From Gammaproteobacteria bacterium (GTDB taxonomy: Bacteria; Pseudomonadota; Gammaproteobacteria; Pseudomonadales; Pseudohongiellaceae), in the NCBI GenBank assembly GCA_030654835.1, contig JAURWS010000039.1, forward strand, positions 1 through 64,000: a DNA stretch of 64,000 nt, read 5' to 3'. The position numbers were made by a program, and so were the translations under genes. Under the pieces are notes generated by a model. The model made no database searches. It saw only the letters and a program-made list of their open reading frames with translations, and was not told the DNA's origin. Positions 18,611 to 27,483 of the stretch are shown here, one piece after another. Every line of letters begins with the position of its first letter. Positions within the stretch are counted from its first letter, which is position 1.

Positions 18611-19536
18611 CCAGCTCTTTCTCCAGCACAAACGCTCCCCCCTCTTTCGTGCTCAAAGACTTCATGCACCTGTGCCAGCAGCGCATCCAAGCGGCACTGA
18701 GCGATCATCTGGAAGCCTTGCCCTCAAGTGCAGCCGGGTTGCGCAAAGCGATGCAGTACGCCTGCCTGCAGGGCGGCAAGCGAGTACGTCCACTGCTGGT
18801 GTACGCCGCCGCACGGGCCCTGGGTGAAAGTCTGGCGAAAGCCGACATCGCCGCCTGCGCCGTCGAACTCGTGCACTGCTATTCCCTGGTGCACGACGAC
18901 CTTCCAGCCATGGACGATGACGCCTTGCGTCGTGGCATCCCGACTGTGCACATCGCCTTCAATGAGGCTACCGCCATTCTGGCCGGCGACGCGCTGCTGA
19001 GCCTGGCCTTTCGTCTGCTCAGTGACCCGCCTAGCGCGGGTGTCAGCGACGGCACCAGTCTGCGCATGATCAACCTGCTGGCAGCCGCTTCCGGCTATGA
19101 AGGAATGGTGTCAGGACAATCCATCGATTTTGACGCGATGGGACACACCCTGACGCTGGAACAGCTAGAAAACATGCACAGTCTGAAAACAGGAGCCCTG
19201 ATCAGCGCGAGTGTGCAACTGGGCGCACTGTGCACAGAGCGGGCAACAACGGCACAACTGGCGGCACTGCAGCATTACAGCCGCTGCATAGGCCTGGCCT
19301 TTCAGGTGCAGGATGACATTCTCGACGTGATAAGCGACACCGCCACGCTCGGCAAAACGCAGGGGGCCGATCAGGCACTGAATAAACCGACCTACGTATC
19401 ATTGCTGGGGCTGGAAGGGGCAACCCGCAAGGCGCGTGAACTGTGCGACGCCGCTGTCGACGCACTGCGGGACTTCGATACCCACGCCGACGCCCTGCGA
19501 CAGATAGCCCTTTATATAGTGGAGCGCAAGAGTTGA
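18607..19536 (+). CDS. ispA: Farnesyl diphosphate synthase
   Basis: The 309-residue polyprenyl synthase has the first aspartate-rich motif DDLPAMDDD (97-105) and the second DDILD. Both bind the diphosphate through magnesium. The residues before the first motif and the length match short-chain IspA, which condenses isopentenyl diphosphate with dimethylallyl and geranyl diphosphate to give farnesyl diphosphate. It is coupled to xseB and followed by dxs, so precursor supply and chain elongation share a transcript. Confidence 0.95.
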   Translation: MTSSFSSTNAPPSFVLKDFMHLCQQRIQAALSDHLEALPSSAAGLRKAMQYACLQGGKRVRPLLVYAAARALGESLAKADIAACAVELVHCYSLVHDDLPAMDDDALRRGIPTVHIAFNEATAILAGDALLSLAFRLLSDPPSAGVSDGTSLRMINLLAAASGYEGMVSGQSIDFDAMGHTLTLEQLENMHSLKTGALISASVQLGALCTERATTAQLAALQHYSRCIGLAFQVQDDILDVISDTATLGKTQGADQALNKPTYVSLLGLEGATRKARELCDAAVDALRDFDTHADALRQIALYIVERKS

Positions 19537-19618
19537 CCCGCTTTGCGCTTGATTGACGCAGTCAGGTCATTCCATTAAGTTAGCGCCAACCCGATCCATC
19601 AAGAGTAAGCACATCCAA

Positions 19619-21499
19619 ATGCTCGACGAAATCCCTCTTAGCCGCCCTGACACCCCGCTGCTTGACCAGATTCAAAGTCCGGACGACCTGAAAAAGATAG
19701 ACCCGGCCCAATTGCAGGACCTCGCTCGGGAAGTTCGCAAATTCCTGCTCTATTCTGTCGGGCAGACCGGAGGCCACTTCGGCGCGGGACTGGGGGTCGT
19801 GGAGCTGACTATCGCGCTGCACTATGTCTTCAATACTCCGCACGATCGCCTGGTGTGGGATGTCGGCCACCAGACTTATCCTCACAAGATTCTTACGGGT
19901 CGGCGCGAGCGCATGCTGACAATGCGACAGGCTGGCGGACTGGCGGCGTTCCCGAGTCGCGAGGAGAGCGAGTACGACTGTTTCGGAGTAGGACACTCCA
20001 GCACATCGATCAGCGCCGCACTCGGCATGTTGATCGCCGCCCGCGAGCAGCAGATCGACCGCCACACGGTAGCGATTATCGGCGATGGCGCCATGACTGC
20101 CGGCATGGCATTCGAGGCGCTCAATCATGCCGGCGATATCGACGAGAATCTGCTGGTGATACTCAACGACAACAACATGTCGATCTCCAGAAACGTCGGC
20201 GGATTGTCGAGCTATTTTGCCCGTATGTGGGCGAGCCGCCCCTATAACTTCATTCGCACGGGGGGCAAGAAGGTCCTTTCGCACATTCCTCCCGCTTTGA
20301 AAGCAGCGCACCGAGCGGAAGAGTATATGAAGGGCATGGTGTCACCTGGCACTCTGTTCGAGGAGATTGGATTCAACTACATCGGTCTCGTGGATGGACA
20401 CGACACGCTCGGGCTGATCGATATTCTTGCCAACATCAAACAACTGCGCGGCCCGCAGCTGTTGCACATCGTAACGCAGAAAGGCAAGGGCTATACGGCA
20501 TCGGAATGCGATCCGTTCGGCATGCACGCCATGAACAAGGTCGAGGCGAAACAATCACAACCCACCGCACGCAAGGCCGAAACTCCTACCTACTCTGCGG
20601 TGTTTGGACAGTGGCTGTGCGACATGGCGGTCGATCATCCGCTGCTGGCTGCCATCACCCCGGCCATGGGGGCCGGATCGGGCATGGACCAGTTTGCCGA
20701 GAAATTTCCGCGCCAGTTCCACGATGTCGCCATAGCCGAACAACACGCCGTAACATTGGCCGCCGGGATGGCCTGTGACGGACTGAAACCCGTGGTGGCG
20801 ATCTATTCGACATTCCTTCAACGCGCCTACGATCAACTGATACACGACGTAGCACTGCAAAACCTTGATGTGCTCTTTGCCATCGATCGCGCAGGACTGG
20901 TGGGTGAAGACGGCCCCACCCACGCCGGCAGTTTTGACCTGAGCTTCCTGCGCTGCATTCCCAATATGGTGGTCATGGCACCGAGCAATGAGAACGAAGC
21001 CCGGCAGATGCTCTACACCGGCTATTGTCACAAAGGGCCAGCTGCGGTTCGTTATCCGCGCGGCAAGGGGCCAGGTGTCGAGATGAGCCCGATGATGGAA
21101 TTGCTGCCGATTGGCAAAGGCCTGGTCCGCAGAAGGGGTCAGGATGTTGCCATTCTCGCATTCGGCAGCATGGTGACTACCGCGCTGGAAGTTGCAGAGA
21201 TTCTCGACGCCACGGTGGTGGATATGCGCTTCATCAAACCTCTTGATGAGGAGCTGACGGGAGACATGGCACGACAACATCAGTTGATCGTGACGTTGGA
21301 AGAGAACACAGTCATGGGTGGCGCCGGATCAGCCATCAACGAGTTCCTGCTGCGCGAGGACCATCGCGTCCCCGTGCTAAACCTGGGGCTGCCCGACGCC
21401 TTCCTGAGCCACGGCAAAGTCCCCGACATCCTCGCCAAAGCAGGCCTGGACACAACCTCCATCGTCACCGCCATCCGCGCGCGGGTCAGACCCACGTAA
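19619..21499 (+). CDS. dxs: 1-deoxy-D-xylulose-5-phosphate synthase
   Basis: The ATG at 19619 is chosen over a TTG at 19553 because it gives a 626-residue protein close to the usual DXS length. Thiamine diphosphate binding is shown by GDG ([10 protein letters not shown]) and the following NDN (ILNDNNMS). The transketolase pyrimidine domain ([12 protein letters not shown]) and C-terminal domain follow. DXS makes the first MEP-pathway intermediate from pyruvate and glyceraldehyde 3-phosphate. The last codons (V-R-P-T-stop) lie inside the left end of the RAYT element, so the natural C-terminus was probably replaced by the insertion. Confidence 0.95.
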   Translation: MLDEIPLSRPDTPLLDQIQSPDDLKKIDPAQLQDLAREVRKFLLYSVGQTGGHFGAGLGVVELTIALHYVFNTPHDRLVWDVGHQTYPHKILTGRRERMLTMRQAGGLAAFPSREESEYDCFGVGHSSTSISAALGMLIAAREQQIDRHTVAIIGDGAMTAGMAFEALNHAGDIDENLLVILNDNNMSISRNVGGLSSYFARMWASRPYNFIRTGGKKVLSHIPPALKAAHRAEEYMKGMVSPGTLFEEIGFNYIGLVDGHDTLGLIDILANIKQLRGPQLLHIVTQKGKGYTASECDPFGMHAMNKVEAKQSQPTARKAETPTYSAVFGQWLCDMAVDHPLLAAITPAMGAGSGMDQFAEKFPRQFHDVAIAEQHAVTLAAGMACDGLKPVVAIYSTFLQRAYDQLIHDVALQNLDVLFAIDRAGLVGEDGPTHAGSFDLSFLRCIPNMVVMAPSNENEARQMLYTGYCHKGPAAVRYPRGKGPGVEMSPMMELLPIGKGLVRRRGQDVAILAFGSMVTTALEVAEILDATVVDMRFIKPLDEELTGDMARQHQLIVTLEENTVMGGAGSAINEFLLREDHRVPVLNLGLPDAFLSHGKVPDILAKAGLDTTSIVTAIRARVRPT

Positions 21500-22427
21500 T
21501 ATATTGATAATATTTAGTATTTTCATCATTTCCCCGCAATTTTAAGGCTTGGAAGTATGATTCCGGCCTCAAAATCAACGCTATAGGAGCCGCCGCTATC
21601 ATTGAGCGAGCAGAAATCCGTCTGCTCAAGCACCTCACGATAATGAGCGGTTATGCCTAGATCTTTCTGGAATCTCCTCACAAACTCCTCGCTTCCAACA
21701 GCAAGGCTCTTCGTCCATCGTTCATCTCGCCGCAGATGCCCACGAAGTAACGCCTCCTGAACCCAAAGCTTGTGCGCATCACGCATCTCAACTGCATTCG
21801 TGAAACCTAGTAACTTCAACAAAGCGTCCGAATCGATGATCCGGTAGCGCTTGGAGGGTGACTGCAGTTCGAGATATCCACAATGCTCCCATTTTTCCGG
21901 GTGTTTCACGACTCCCGCTCGCACCATGTTCATATCAATGTAGACCAGACATTCCGCAAGATAGCGCTCGCTATCAACCGCCGTGGCATGATAACGATCC
22001 TCCCAGAAAGCCCCTCGGCGCGCTTTGCGCTGGTTGTATTCCTGGGCCGTTCTGCCTTCAATCAACTGCATTGCATCCGCTATCTCACCAAGGCCGCGAT
22101 CCTGCACCAGGAGATGGATATGGTTTGACGTGACAATGTAATTCAATACGCACAACTGGTATCGCTTTCGGGCCTGGAACAGCCAGTAAAGCCAGCGCGC
22201 GCGGTCACGTGAGAATTTGAATAGAAACTGCTGCTGATGGCAGCGATGGGTAATGTGCCAGACATGTCCCTGCAGAAAAAAACGATTGGCGCGCGGCATC
22301 CTTGCCCTCCGATAAATGATGTCTACCTGCTTAAAAGGTAGTACAAAACTGCATTCTTAGCCATAAAATACTACCAAAAATTGCAACAAGTACTTAAGTT
22401 TCATGCTGTTACGCGGGTCTGACCCGC
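21481..22427. mobile_element. RAYT transposase element with terminal inverted repeats
   Basis: Left end GCGGGTCAGACCCACGT (21481-21497) and the reverse complement of the right end 22411-22427 match at 16 of 17 bases. Between them lies a single REP-type Y1 transposase gene. Just beyond the right end, GACCCGCGCGGATT is duplicated in tandem (22421-22434, 22435-22448), parallel to the tandem duplication at 101-130. A small hairpin (CTACCT/AGGTAG, 22323-22341) precedes the gene. The exact element boundaries are my inference. Confidence 0.7.
21526..22299 (-). CDS. REP-associated tyrosine transposase (RAYT)
   Basis: The 257-residue protein is a Y1-type single-strand transposase of the TnpA_REP class. 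The histidine pair in SNHIHLLVQD matches the HUH metal site. The downstream RRGAFWEDRYHATAV and YIDMNMVRAGVV regions are standard for the family. RAYTs bind REP hairpins and are thought to spread them. The frame is intact and full length. REP-like palindromes at 38373, 41027 and 63358 and the GGGTCAGA palindromes are possible substrates. Confidence 0.88.
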   Translation of the reverse strand: MPRANRFFLQGHVWHITHRCHQQQFLFKFSRDRARWLYWLFQARKRYQLCVLNYIVTSNHIHLLVQDRGLGEIADAMQLIEGRTAQEYNQRKARRGAFWEDRYHATAVDSERYLAECLVYIDMNMVRAGVVKHPEKWEHCGYLELQSPSKRYRIIDSDALLKLLGFTNAVEMRDAHKLWVQEALLRGHLRRDERWTKSLAVGSEEFVRRFQKDLGITAHYREVLEQTDFCSLNDSGGSYSVDFEAGIILPSLKIAGK

Positions 22428-22478
22428 GCGGATTGACCCGCGCGGATTGACTCAGGGGGGAGCAGTGCGTAGACTCGC

Positions 22479-22517
22479 CAGCATTGCGGAGCGGGCCTTG
22501 CTCGCGCCGCAATGCTG
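22479..22517. repeat. Hairpin upstream of the cobalamin riboswitch
   Basis: Perfect 11-bp arms CAGCATTGCGG (22479-22489) and CCGCAATGCTG (22507-22517) enclose a 17-nt loop that holds a shorter GAGC/GCTC pair. No T-tract follows. It could be a REP-like unit or a transcriptional element. Confidence 0.6.
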
Positions 22518-22525
22518 ATTAGTTG

Positions 22526-22690
22526 TTCAGGTGCTCGATGGCTGCTCGTTCAAGGACTAGCCGCTGTCGAGATAAATGGGAAGCTGGTTTGATTCCAGCG
22601 CTGCCCCCGCAACGGTAATGCGTGACATGCTCTCAAAGGCGTGTTGCATGAGCCCGATACCAGCCTGACGATGAATTACACCTGTGATGA
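22526..22690 (+). promoter_or_regulatory. Cobalamin riboswitch
   Basis: The conserved core is clear: GAAGCTGGTTTGATTCCAGC (near 22580), GCTGCCCCCGCAACGGTA (22600-22617) and the B12 box AGCCCGATACCAGCCT (22651-22666). CAGGTG (22528-22533) can pair with CACCTG (22679-22684) as the closing helix. It lies about 100 nt before btuB and should reduce expression of btuB-cobO-btuF when adenosylcobalamin is abundant. Confidence 0.93.
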
Positions 22691-22790
22691 AGCGGAGGGC
22701 TCCATCGGTGGTCGGTTCAGTCGTCTCCTGTCGATTTTTTCCTGCCGCTCCCCTCCCTCATGAATTTTTTTTCATAGAGGAAAACCAACC

Positions 22791-24674
22791 ATGCATTACC
22801 GTAAACTTCTGGCCCTGGCTTGTACGACAGGCGCTACGCTATCCCCGTTGATATGCCAACCGGCACTTGCACAGCCCAGTTCAGGGTCCAACGGACTGAA
22901 CGAGGTCATCGTCACATCCAGCCGCATCGCCACCCCGCTCCGGCAAGTCGGCACTTCCGTGTCGGTACTGAACAGCGACGATCTGAATGCGCGATCGAAC
23001 GATTCCCTGCTCGATATCCTGCGCACATTGCCCGCCGTCGCCGTCAGCAACAACGGCGGACCGGGGCAGATATCGACGATGCGCATTCGCGGCGAAGAAG
23101 GCTATCGCACACTCACGCTGCTAGATGGCATGAAACTGTCAGACCCGAGCGTGACGCAAGTGCAACCACAACTGGAGCACCTGCTCAGCAGCGGCATCGA
23201 ACGCGTAGAGATTTTGCGCGGCCCTCAAGGCCTGAGCTACGGCGCCGATGCCGGGGGCGTGGTGAATATCAGCACGCGCCGCAGCACCAATGAATTACGC
23301 TCCACCGTGGATGTGCTATCCGGCGCCTTTGGCACACAACAAGTGAACGGCAACGTCAGCGCCGGCAATGATCGCGGCGATTTCTTCGTCTCCGCGAGCC
23401 AGCTGGAAACCGATGGTTTCAATACCCGCAAGGCCGACAATGTGACCGCTGATGATGACGGCTACGACAACACGTCAATGCACGCGCGCGTCGGCATCAA
23501 TGCTCGCGAAAATCTGCGACTGGAGTTGGTACACCGCGACGTCACGGGTGAGTCTGCTTACGATGGCTGCTTCCATCCCACGAACTACAGCCAGGTCCAC
23601 GACTGTGACGTGGATTTTGAGCAACAGGCATCCCGTGCCTCTGCCACCTATGAAGGGGCAACCGGCACCCAATCCCTGGCCTATGCCAGAACAGCCACCG
23701 AGCGTGGCTACTTTACGCTGGGCGCACCGGCATACGATTTTGTCGGCAAGACTCAGCGCTGGGAGTATCTGGGCACCGCTACCGGATTCGCAAAATTCAA
23801 TCTCGTCTATGGCGCCGATCTGGAAGAAGAGGACAATCACGGCGACACTCGCGACCAGCTTGGCTACTACGTCGAATATCTCAGCGACTTCTCGGACGCG
23901 TTATTCCTCACCGCCGGAGCGCGGCGTGACGACAGCGACGACTTCGGCGATCACAACAGCTATCGCATCAGCAGCGCTTACCTGATTGGCATGCAGAACA
24001 ACGCGGAACTGAAATTGCGTGCCAGTCTGGGCACCGGGTTCCGCGCTCCCAGCCCCTACGAAGCTGCTTACAACCGAGGAGCGTCCGCACGGCCACCAGC
24101 TTCGCTGGTCAGCCTGACCGAGGAAACGAGTGCCGGATACGAGCTGGCGGTGGAATACTACACGCCTGCCGGGTTGCATCTGGAGGTCGTGTATTTCGAC
24201 CAGAAAATCGAGGATGCCATTCAGTTCGACCTGAACGCCTATTCCGGCTATCTGCAGGACGTCGGCAAGAGCACCTCAGAGGGTGTGGAACTCTCCGCCA
24301 ACCTGCCACTGACGGCTCAGCTGACGCTGAACAGCAACTACACCTACAACGAGGCGCTGCGGCCTGATGGCAGCCAGCGCTTCCTGCGCCCCAAACATCT
24401 CGCCAACCTGGGATTGTCCTGGCAGAGCGCCGATGAACGTCTGCATCTGAGCACTTTCTACCGTCGCTCACAGGACACCGTCGACTCTCTCTCCGGCAGC
24501 TCTGTGGCATTGGAGGATTACGATGTGGTCGATTTGAGCGCCAGCTTTGACCTCTCCCGCATTCTCAACGTCTACGCCAGAATCGATAATGCGACTGACG
24601 CAGACTACGAGGAAGTGTTGGGGTATAACACCGCTGGCAGGTCGGTCTATGTCGGCATTCGCGCCAACTTCTGA
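22791..24674 (+). CDS. btuB: TonB-dependent vitamin B12 receptor BtuB
   Basis: The 627-residue outer-membrane receptor has a signal peptide (to about residue 28). A TonB-box-like segment NEVIVTSSRI is followed by the plug domain (RIRGEEGYRTLTLLDG, RVEILRGPQGLSYG). A 22-strand barrel follows, ending in the outer-membrane signature RSVYVGIRANF with terminal Phe. The upstream cobalamin riboswitch and the downstream cobO and btuF support cobalamin as ligand. AGAGG lies 10 nt before the ATG. Confidence 0.93.
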   Translation: MHYRKLLALACTTGATLSPLICQPALAQPSSGSNGLNEVIVTSSRIATPLRQVGTSVSVLNSDDLNARSNDSLLDILRTLPAVAVSNNGGPGQISTMRIRGEEGYRTLTLLDGMKLSDPSVTQVQPQLEHLLSSGIERVEILRGPQGLSYGADAGGVVNISTRRSTNELRSTVDVLSGAFGTQQVNGNVSAGNDRGDFFVSASQLETDGFNTRKADNVTADDDGYDNTSMHARVGINARENLRLELVHRDVTGESAYDGCFHPTNYSQVHDCDVDFEQQASRASATYEGATGTQSLAYARTATERGYFTLGAPAYDFVGKTQRWEYLGTATGFAKFNLVYGADLEEEDNHGDTRDQLGYYVEYLSDFSDALFLTAGARRDDSDDFGDHNSYRISSAYLIGMQNNAELKLRASLGTGFRAPSPYEAAYNRGASARPPASLVSLTEETSAGYELAVEYYTPAGLHLEVVYFDQKIEDAIQFDLNAYSGYLQDVGKSTSEGVELSANLPLTAQLTLNSNYTYNEALRPDGSQRFLRPKHLANLGLSWQSADERLHLSTFYRRSQDTVDSLSGSSVALEDYDVVDLSASFDLSRILNVYARIDNATDADYEEVLGYNTAGRSVYVGIRANF

Positions 24675-24708
24675 CAGGCCGTAAACCATCACCGCCGGGA
24701 GCCCCCCC

Positions 24709-25317
24709 ATGAGCATGCAGGACGATAGAAACGCACGCCACAAGAAGGCGATGCAGCGCAAGAAGGCGCTGGTCGACGAGCGCATCGCCGCCGCGACCAT
24801 CGACAAAGGGCTCATGGTGGTGCTCACCGGCAATGGCAAGGGCAAGAGTTCGTCGGCCTTCGGGATGCTCGCCCGCAGCGTAGGTCATGGCCTGCGCTGC
24901 GGCGTCGTGCAATTCATCAAAGGACAATGGGAGTGTGGCGAGCACCTGCTGTTCAAGGACCATCCCCTCGTGGAGTTCCACGTCATGAACACAGGCTTCA
25001 CATGGGAGACGCAGGACCGAGACAAGGACATCGCGGCGGCCCGAGCCACCTGGCTGCATGCGGCCGAGCTGCTGCGTGACCCGCAGGTGCAGGTCGTGGT
25101 CCTCGACGAGCTGACCTACATGCTGACCTACGGGTACCTGGACGCTGCCGAAGTACTGCAGACGCTTGCGGAACGGCCGACACACCAGCATGTCATCGTC
25201 ACTGGACGCAACGCCAGCGACGCTCTGATGGGGTTGGCCGACACAGTCAGCGAGGTTCGGGATGTCAAACACGCATTCAATAGCGGCATCAAGGTACAGA
25301 AAGGGATCGACTACTGA
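24709..25317 (+). CDS. cobO: Corrinoid adenosyltransferase
   Basis: The 202-residue CobA/CobO-type enzyme has the P-loop GNGKGKSSSAFG (about residues 41-52) used in the unusual ATP orientation of this family. It also has VVLDELTYML and the GRNASDALM motif. It transfers the 5'-deoxyadenosyl group of ATP to cob(I)alamin in the cytoplasm, completing salvage of imported B12. CGGGAG lies 7 nt upstream. The stop shares a base with the btuF start (TGATG). Confidence 0.93.
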   Translation: MSMQDDRNARHKKAMQRKKALVDERIAAATIDKGLMVVLTGNGKGKSSSAFGMLARSVGHGLRCGVVQFIKGQWECGEHLLFKDHPLVEFHVMNTGFTWETQDRDKDIAAARATWLHAAELLRDPQVQVVVLDELTYMLTYGYLDAAEVLQTLAERPTHQHVIVTGRNASDALMGLADTVSEVRDVKHAFNSGIKVQKGIDY

Positions 25318-26264
25318 TGCGACACTTTTCATCCATGCGGTTTATGACTGGGTTCAAGACTGAACTCTTGGCGCTGACACTGGCGCTGACCTCCTCAGCA
25401 ATCGCACAAACCAGCCCGCCCTCTAACAGCCCGCCCGCCATCAGCGTGACCGATGACAACCAGAGAACTGTCACGCTAGCCCAGCCCGCTCAGCGCATTG
25501 TCAGCCTGGCGCCGTCACTAACGGAATTGCTGTATGCGGCAGGCGCAGGCGCACAGGTCGTCGGGGTGAGCGAATACAGTGACTTTCCACCGGAAGCCAA
25601 GACCCTGCCTGTCGTCGGACGCTATGACCTTCTGGACATGGAGACCATCGTCGCCCTCGCGCCGGATCTCATCGTCGCCTGGCGCACCGGCAATCCACGC
25701 TCCGCCGTGCAGAGCCTCATCGATCTGGGTTTCAACGTCTATGTGGCCGAACCCACCACCATTGCCAGCATTGCCGACCACATTGAGCGCTTCGCCACCC
25801 TGGCTGGCACGCAAGCTATAGGACTTGCCACTGCCGAACATTTTCGCGAAGAGCTGGCCCTGCTGGACAACACTTACCGAAACAGAGAACCCGTGAGCGT
25901 GTTCTACCAGGTCTGGAACGAACCTTTGATCAGCGTCGGGGGCAATGAATTGATCAACGACATCATTCGGCTGTGTGGCGGCAGCAACATCTTCGGCGAT
26001 CTGGGCCTGGCCCCAAAGGTGAGCGAAGAAGCGGTGCTGTTGCGTGACCCTGCGGTCATCATCGCCAGTGGCATGGATGCTTCCCGCCCCGCCTGGCTGG
26101 ATGACTGGCTGCGCTGGCCACAACTGCAGGCAGTTGCCAACGGCCATCTCTATTTCGTCCCCCCTGATCTGGTCCAGCGTCACAGCCTGCGGGTGCTCAG
26201 TGGCACCGAGCAGACCTGCCAGCATATCGAGGCCGCCCGCCACAGCCCTGCCAACAACCGTTAA
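25317..26264 (+). CDS. btuF: Periplasmic cobalamin-binding protein BtuF
   Basis: The 315-residue product has a signal peptide (about 1-30, ending AIAQ) and the two-lobe BtuF/FecB-type fold. Landmarks are PAQRIVSLAPSLTELLYAAGAG, GRYDLLDMETIVALAPDLIVAW and GGSNIFGDL. It should bind cobalamin and deliver it to BtuCD. No btuC or btuD lies in the window, so the permease and ATPase must be encoded elsewhere. It is the last gene under the cobalamin riboswitch. Confidence 0.88.
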   Translation: MRHFSSMRFMTGFKTELLALTLALTSSAIAQTSPPSNSPPAISVTDDNQRTVTLAQPAQRIVSLAPSLTELLYAAGAGAQVVGVSEYSDFPPEAKTLPVVGRYDLLDMETIVALAPDLIVAWRTGNPRSAVQSLIDLGFNVYVAEPTTIASIADHIERFATLAGTQAIGLATAEHFREELALLDNTYRNREPVSVFYQVWNEPLISVGGNELINDIIRLCGGSNIFGDLGLAPKVSEEAVLLRDPAVIIASGMDASRPAWLDDWLRWPQLQAVANGHLYFVPPDLVQRHSLRVLSGTEQTCQHIEAARHSPANNR

Positions 26265-26430
26265 TGACAATGACTCTCATCCATCCCTGGGAAAAACTGC
26301 ACATTCGCAGCGGTGGGCAGGCACCTTGCTGGAAGAAAGGGGGACATCTTCGGCGATATTGTGCAGAGCCTCCGATATTTCCCGTGCCGTCGGACTATAA
26401 TTTCGTACCTTGCGGCTAAGCGCTTTTTCC

Positions 26431-27483
26431 ATGCTATTGCGACGACTGACACTCTTCTTGACCGGCTTCATGATGTGCTCTATCGGGTACGGTCAAACTC
26501 TTACTATTCTCAACTGGGATGCCTACCTCTCCGAGGAGGCCATCGCGCAGTGGGAAGCCAGCACCAGCGCCTCCATCCGACAGATTTATTTCGACAACGA
26601 CGAGAGTCGCAACTCGCTGCTGACCTCCTATGACCAGAGAGCCATCGACTTGGTGATCATTGATCAGGTCACGGCACCGGTCTTCGGCCGCAGGGGAATC
26701 CTGCTGCCACTGGCGAAATATCAGGACACTCCGAATCTGCGCCATATCGACCCGATGTGGCAGGCCCAGTGTGGCGAATACAGTAGCCCCTATCTCTGGG
26801 GAACCATGGGGCTGGTATATCGCACGGACAAGCTGGCGAAGGCTCCTGCGTCCTGGCGCGACCTGCTGACGCCCTCCATATCCCTGAGCGGTCACATCGG
26901 TCTGCTGGAAGACTACATCGACACGCTGGCTCCATCTCTGCTGGTACGCGGCGCAGACATCAACTCCAGTGACGAGGCGTTGCTGGCAGAAGTATTCGTC
27001 GAGATGCGCAGCCTCTTGCCCTCTGTCCTGACGTTCGACTATCCGATCACCTTCGTCGGCGAGAGCCCCGAGGCCGACAATCTGCACCTCGCGCTGGCCT
27101 ACAGTGGCGACCAGTTGGAGCTCAACGAATTGAGCGGCGGCGATCTCTGGCAGTACGTCATTCCCAGCGAAGGCACTGTCTTATGGGTCGACTGTCTGGC
27201 AGTATTGTCGACGTCGCAGAATCAGGCACTGGCTTTCAATTTTCTGAACTTCATGAACAGTCCGGACGTTGCTGCCGCCAACTCGGAGGCTTTGTTCGTT
27301 GCCACGACCAATGCGGCGGCTTTGCCGTTACAGTCCAAGCACTTCCGCAGCAATACGCTGATCTATCCAGATGAGGAGACGCTCTCCAGCAGTCAGAATT
27401 ATGACTACGACATGGACAATGCCAATGTGCGCCTCCGCAACCGCATCACCAGCTCGCTGGTAAACATTCATGAATCTGAGTAA
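26431..27483 (+). CDS. PotD/NspS-like periplasmic polyamine-binding sensor
   Basis: The 350-residue product has a signal peptide (about 1-21) and the PotD fold. It starts with LTILNWDAYLSEE, where Trp29, Asp30 and Tyr32 match polyamine-contact positions of PotD, and it has TVLWVDCLA (Trp252, Asp254) matching the PotD W-x-D motif. A TATAAT at 26396-26401 may be its -10 box. No ABC permease or ATPase is adjacent. Instead the gene overlaps a GGDEF-EAL gene by 14 nt, exactly the nspS-mbaA arrangement. I infer that it senses a polyamine and signals through the neighbour rather than transporting. Confidence 0.78.
   Translation: MLLRRLTLFLTGFMMCSIGYGQTLTILNWDAYLSEEAIAQWEASTSASIRQIYFDNDESRNSLLTSYDQRAIDLVIIDQVTAPVFGRRGILLPLAKYQDTPNLRHIDPMWQAQCGEYSSPYLWGTMGLVYRTDKLAKAPASWRDLLTPSISLSGHIGLLEDYIDTLAPSLLVRGADINSSDEALLAEVFVEMRSLLPSVLTFDYPITFVGESPEADNLHLALAYSGDQLELNELSGGDLWQYVIPSEGTVLWVDCLAVLSTSQNQALAFNFLNFMNSPDVAAANSEALFVATTNAAALPLQSKHFRSNTLIYPDEETLSSSQNYDYDMDNANVRLRNRITSSLVNIHESE

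Noticed and set aside
26265-26430. Possible second cobalamin riboswitch before the PotD-like gene
   Set aside because: Some GC-rich pieces resemble the aptamer, but the B12 box and the core CCGCAA element are missing.
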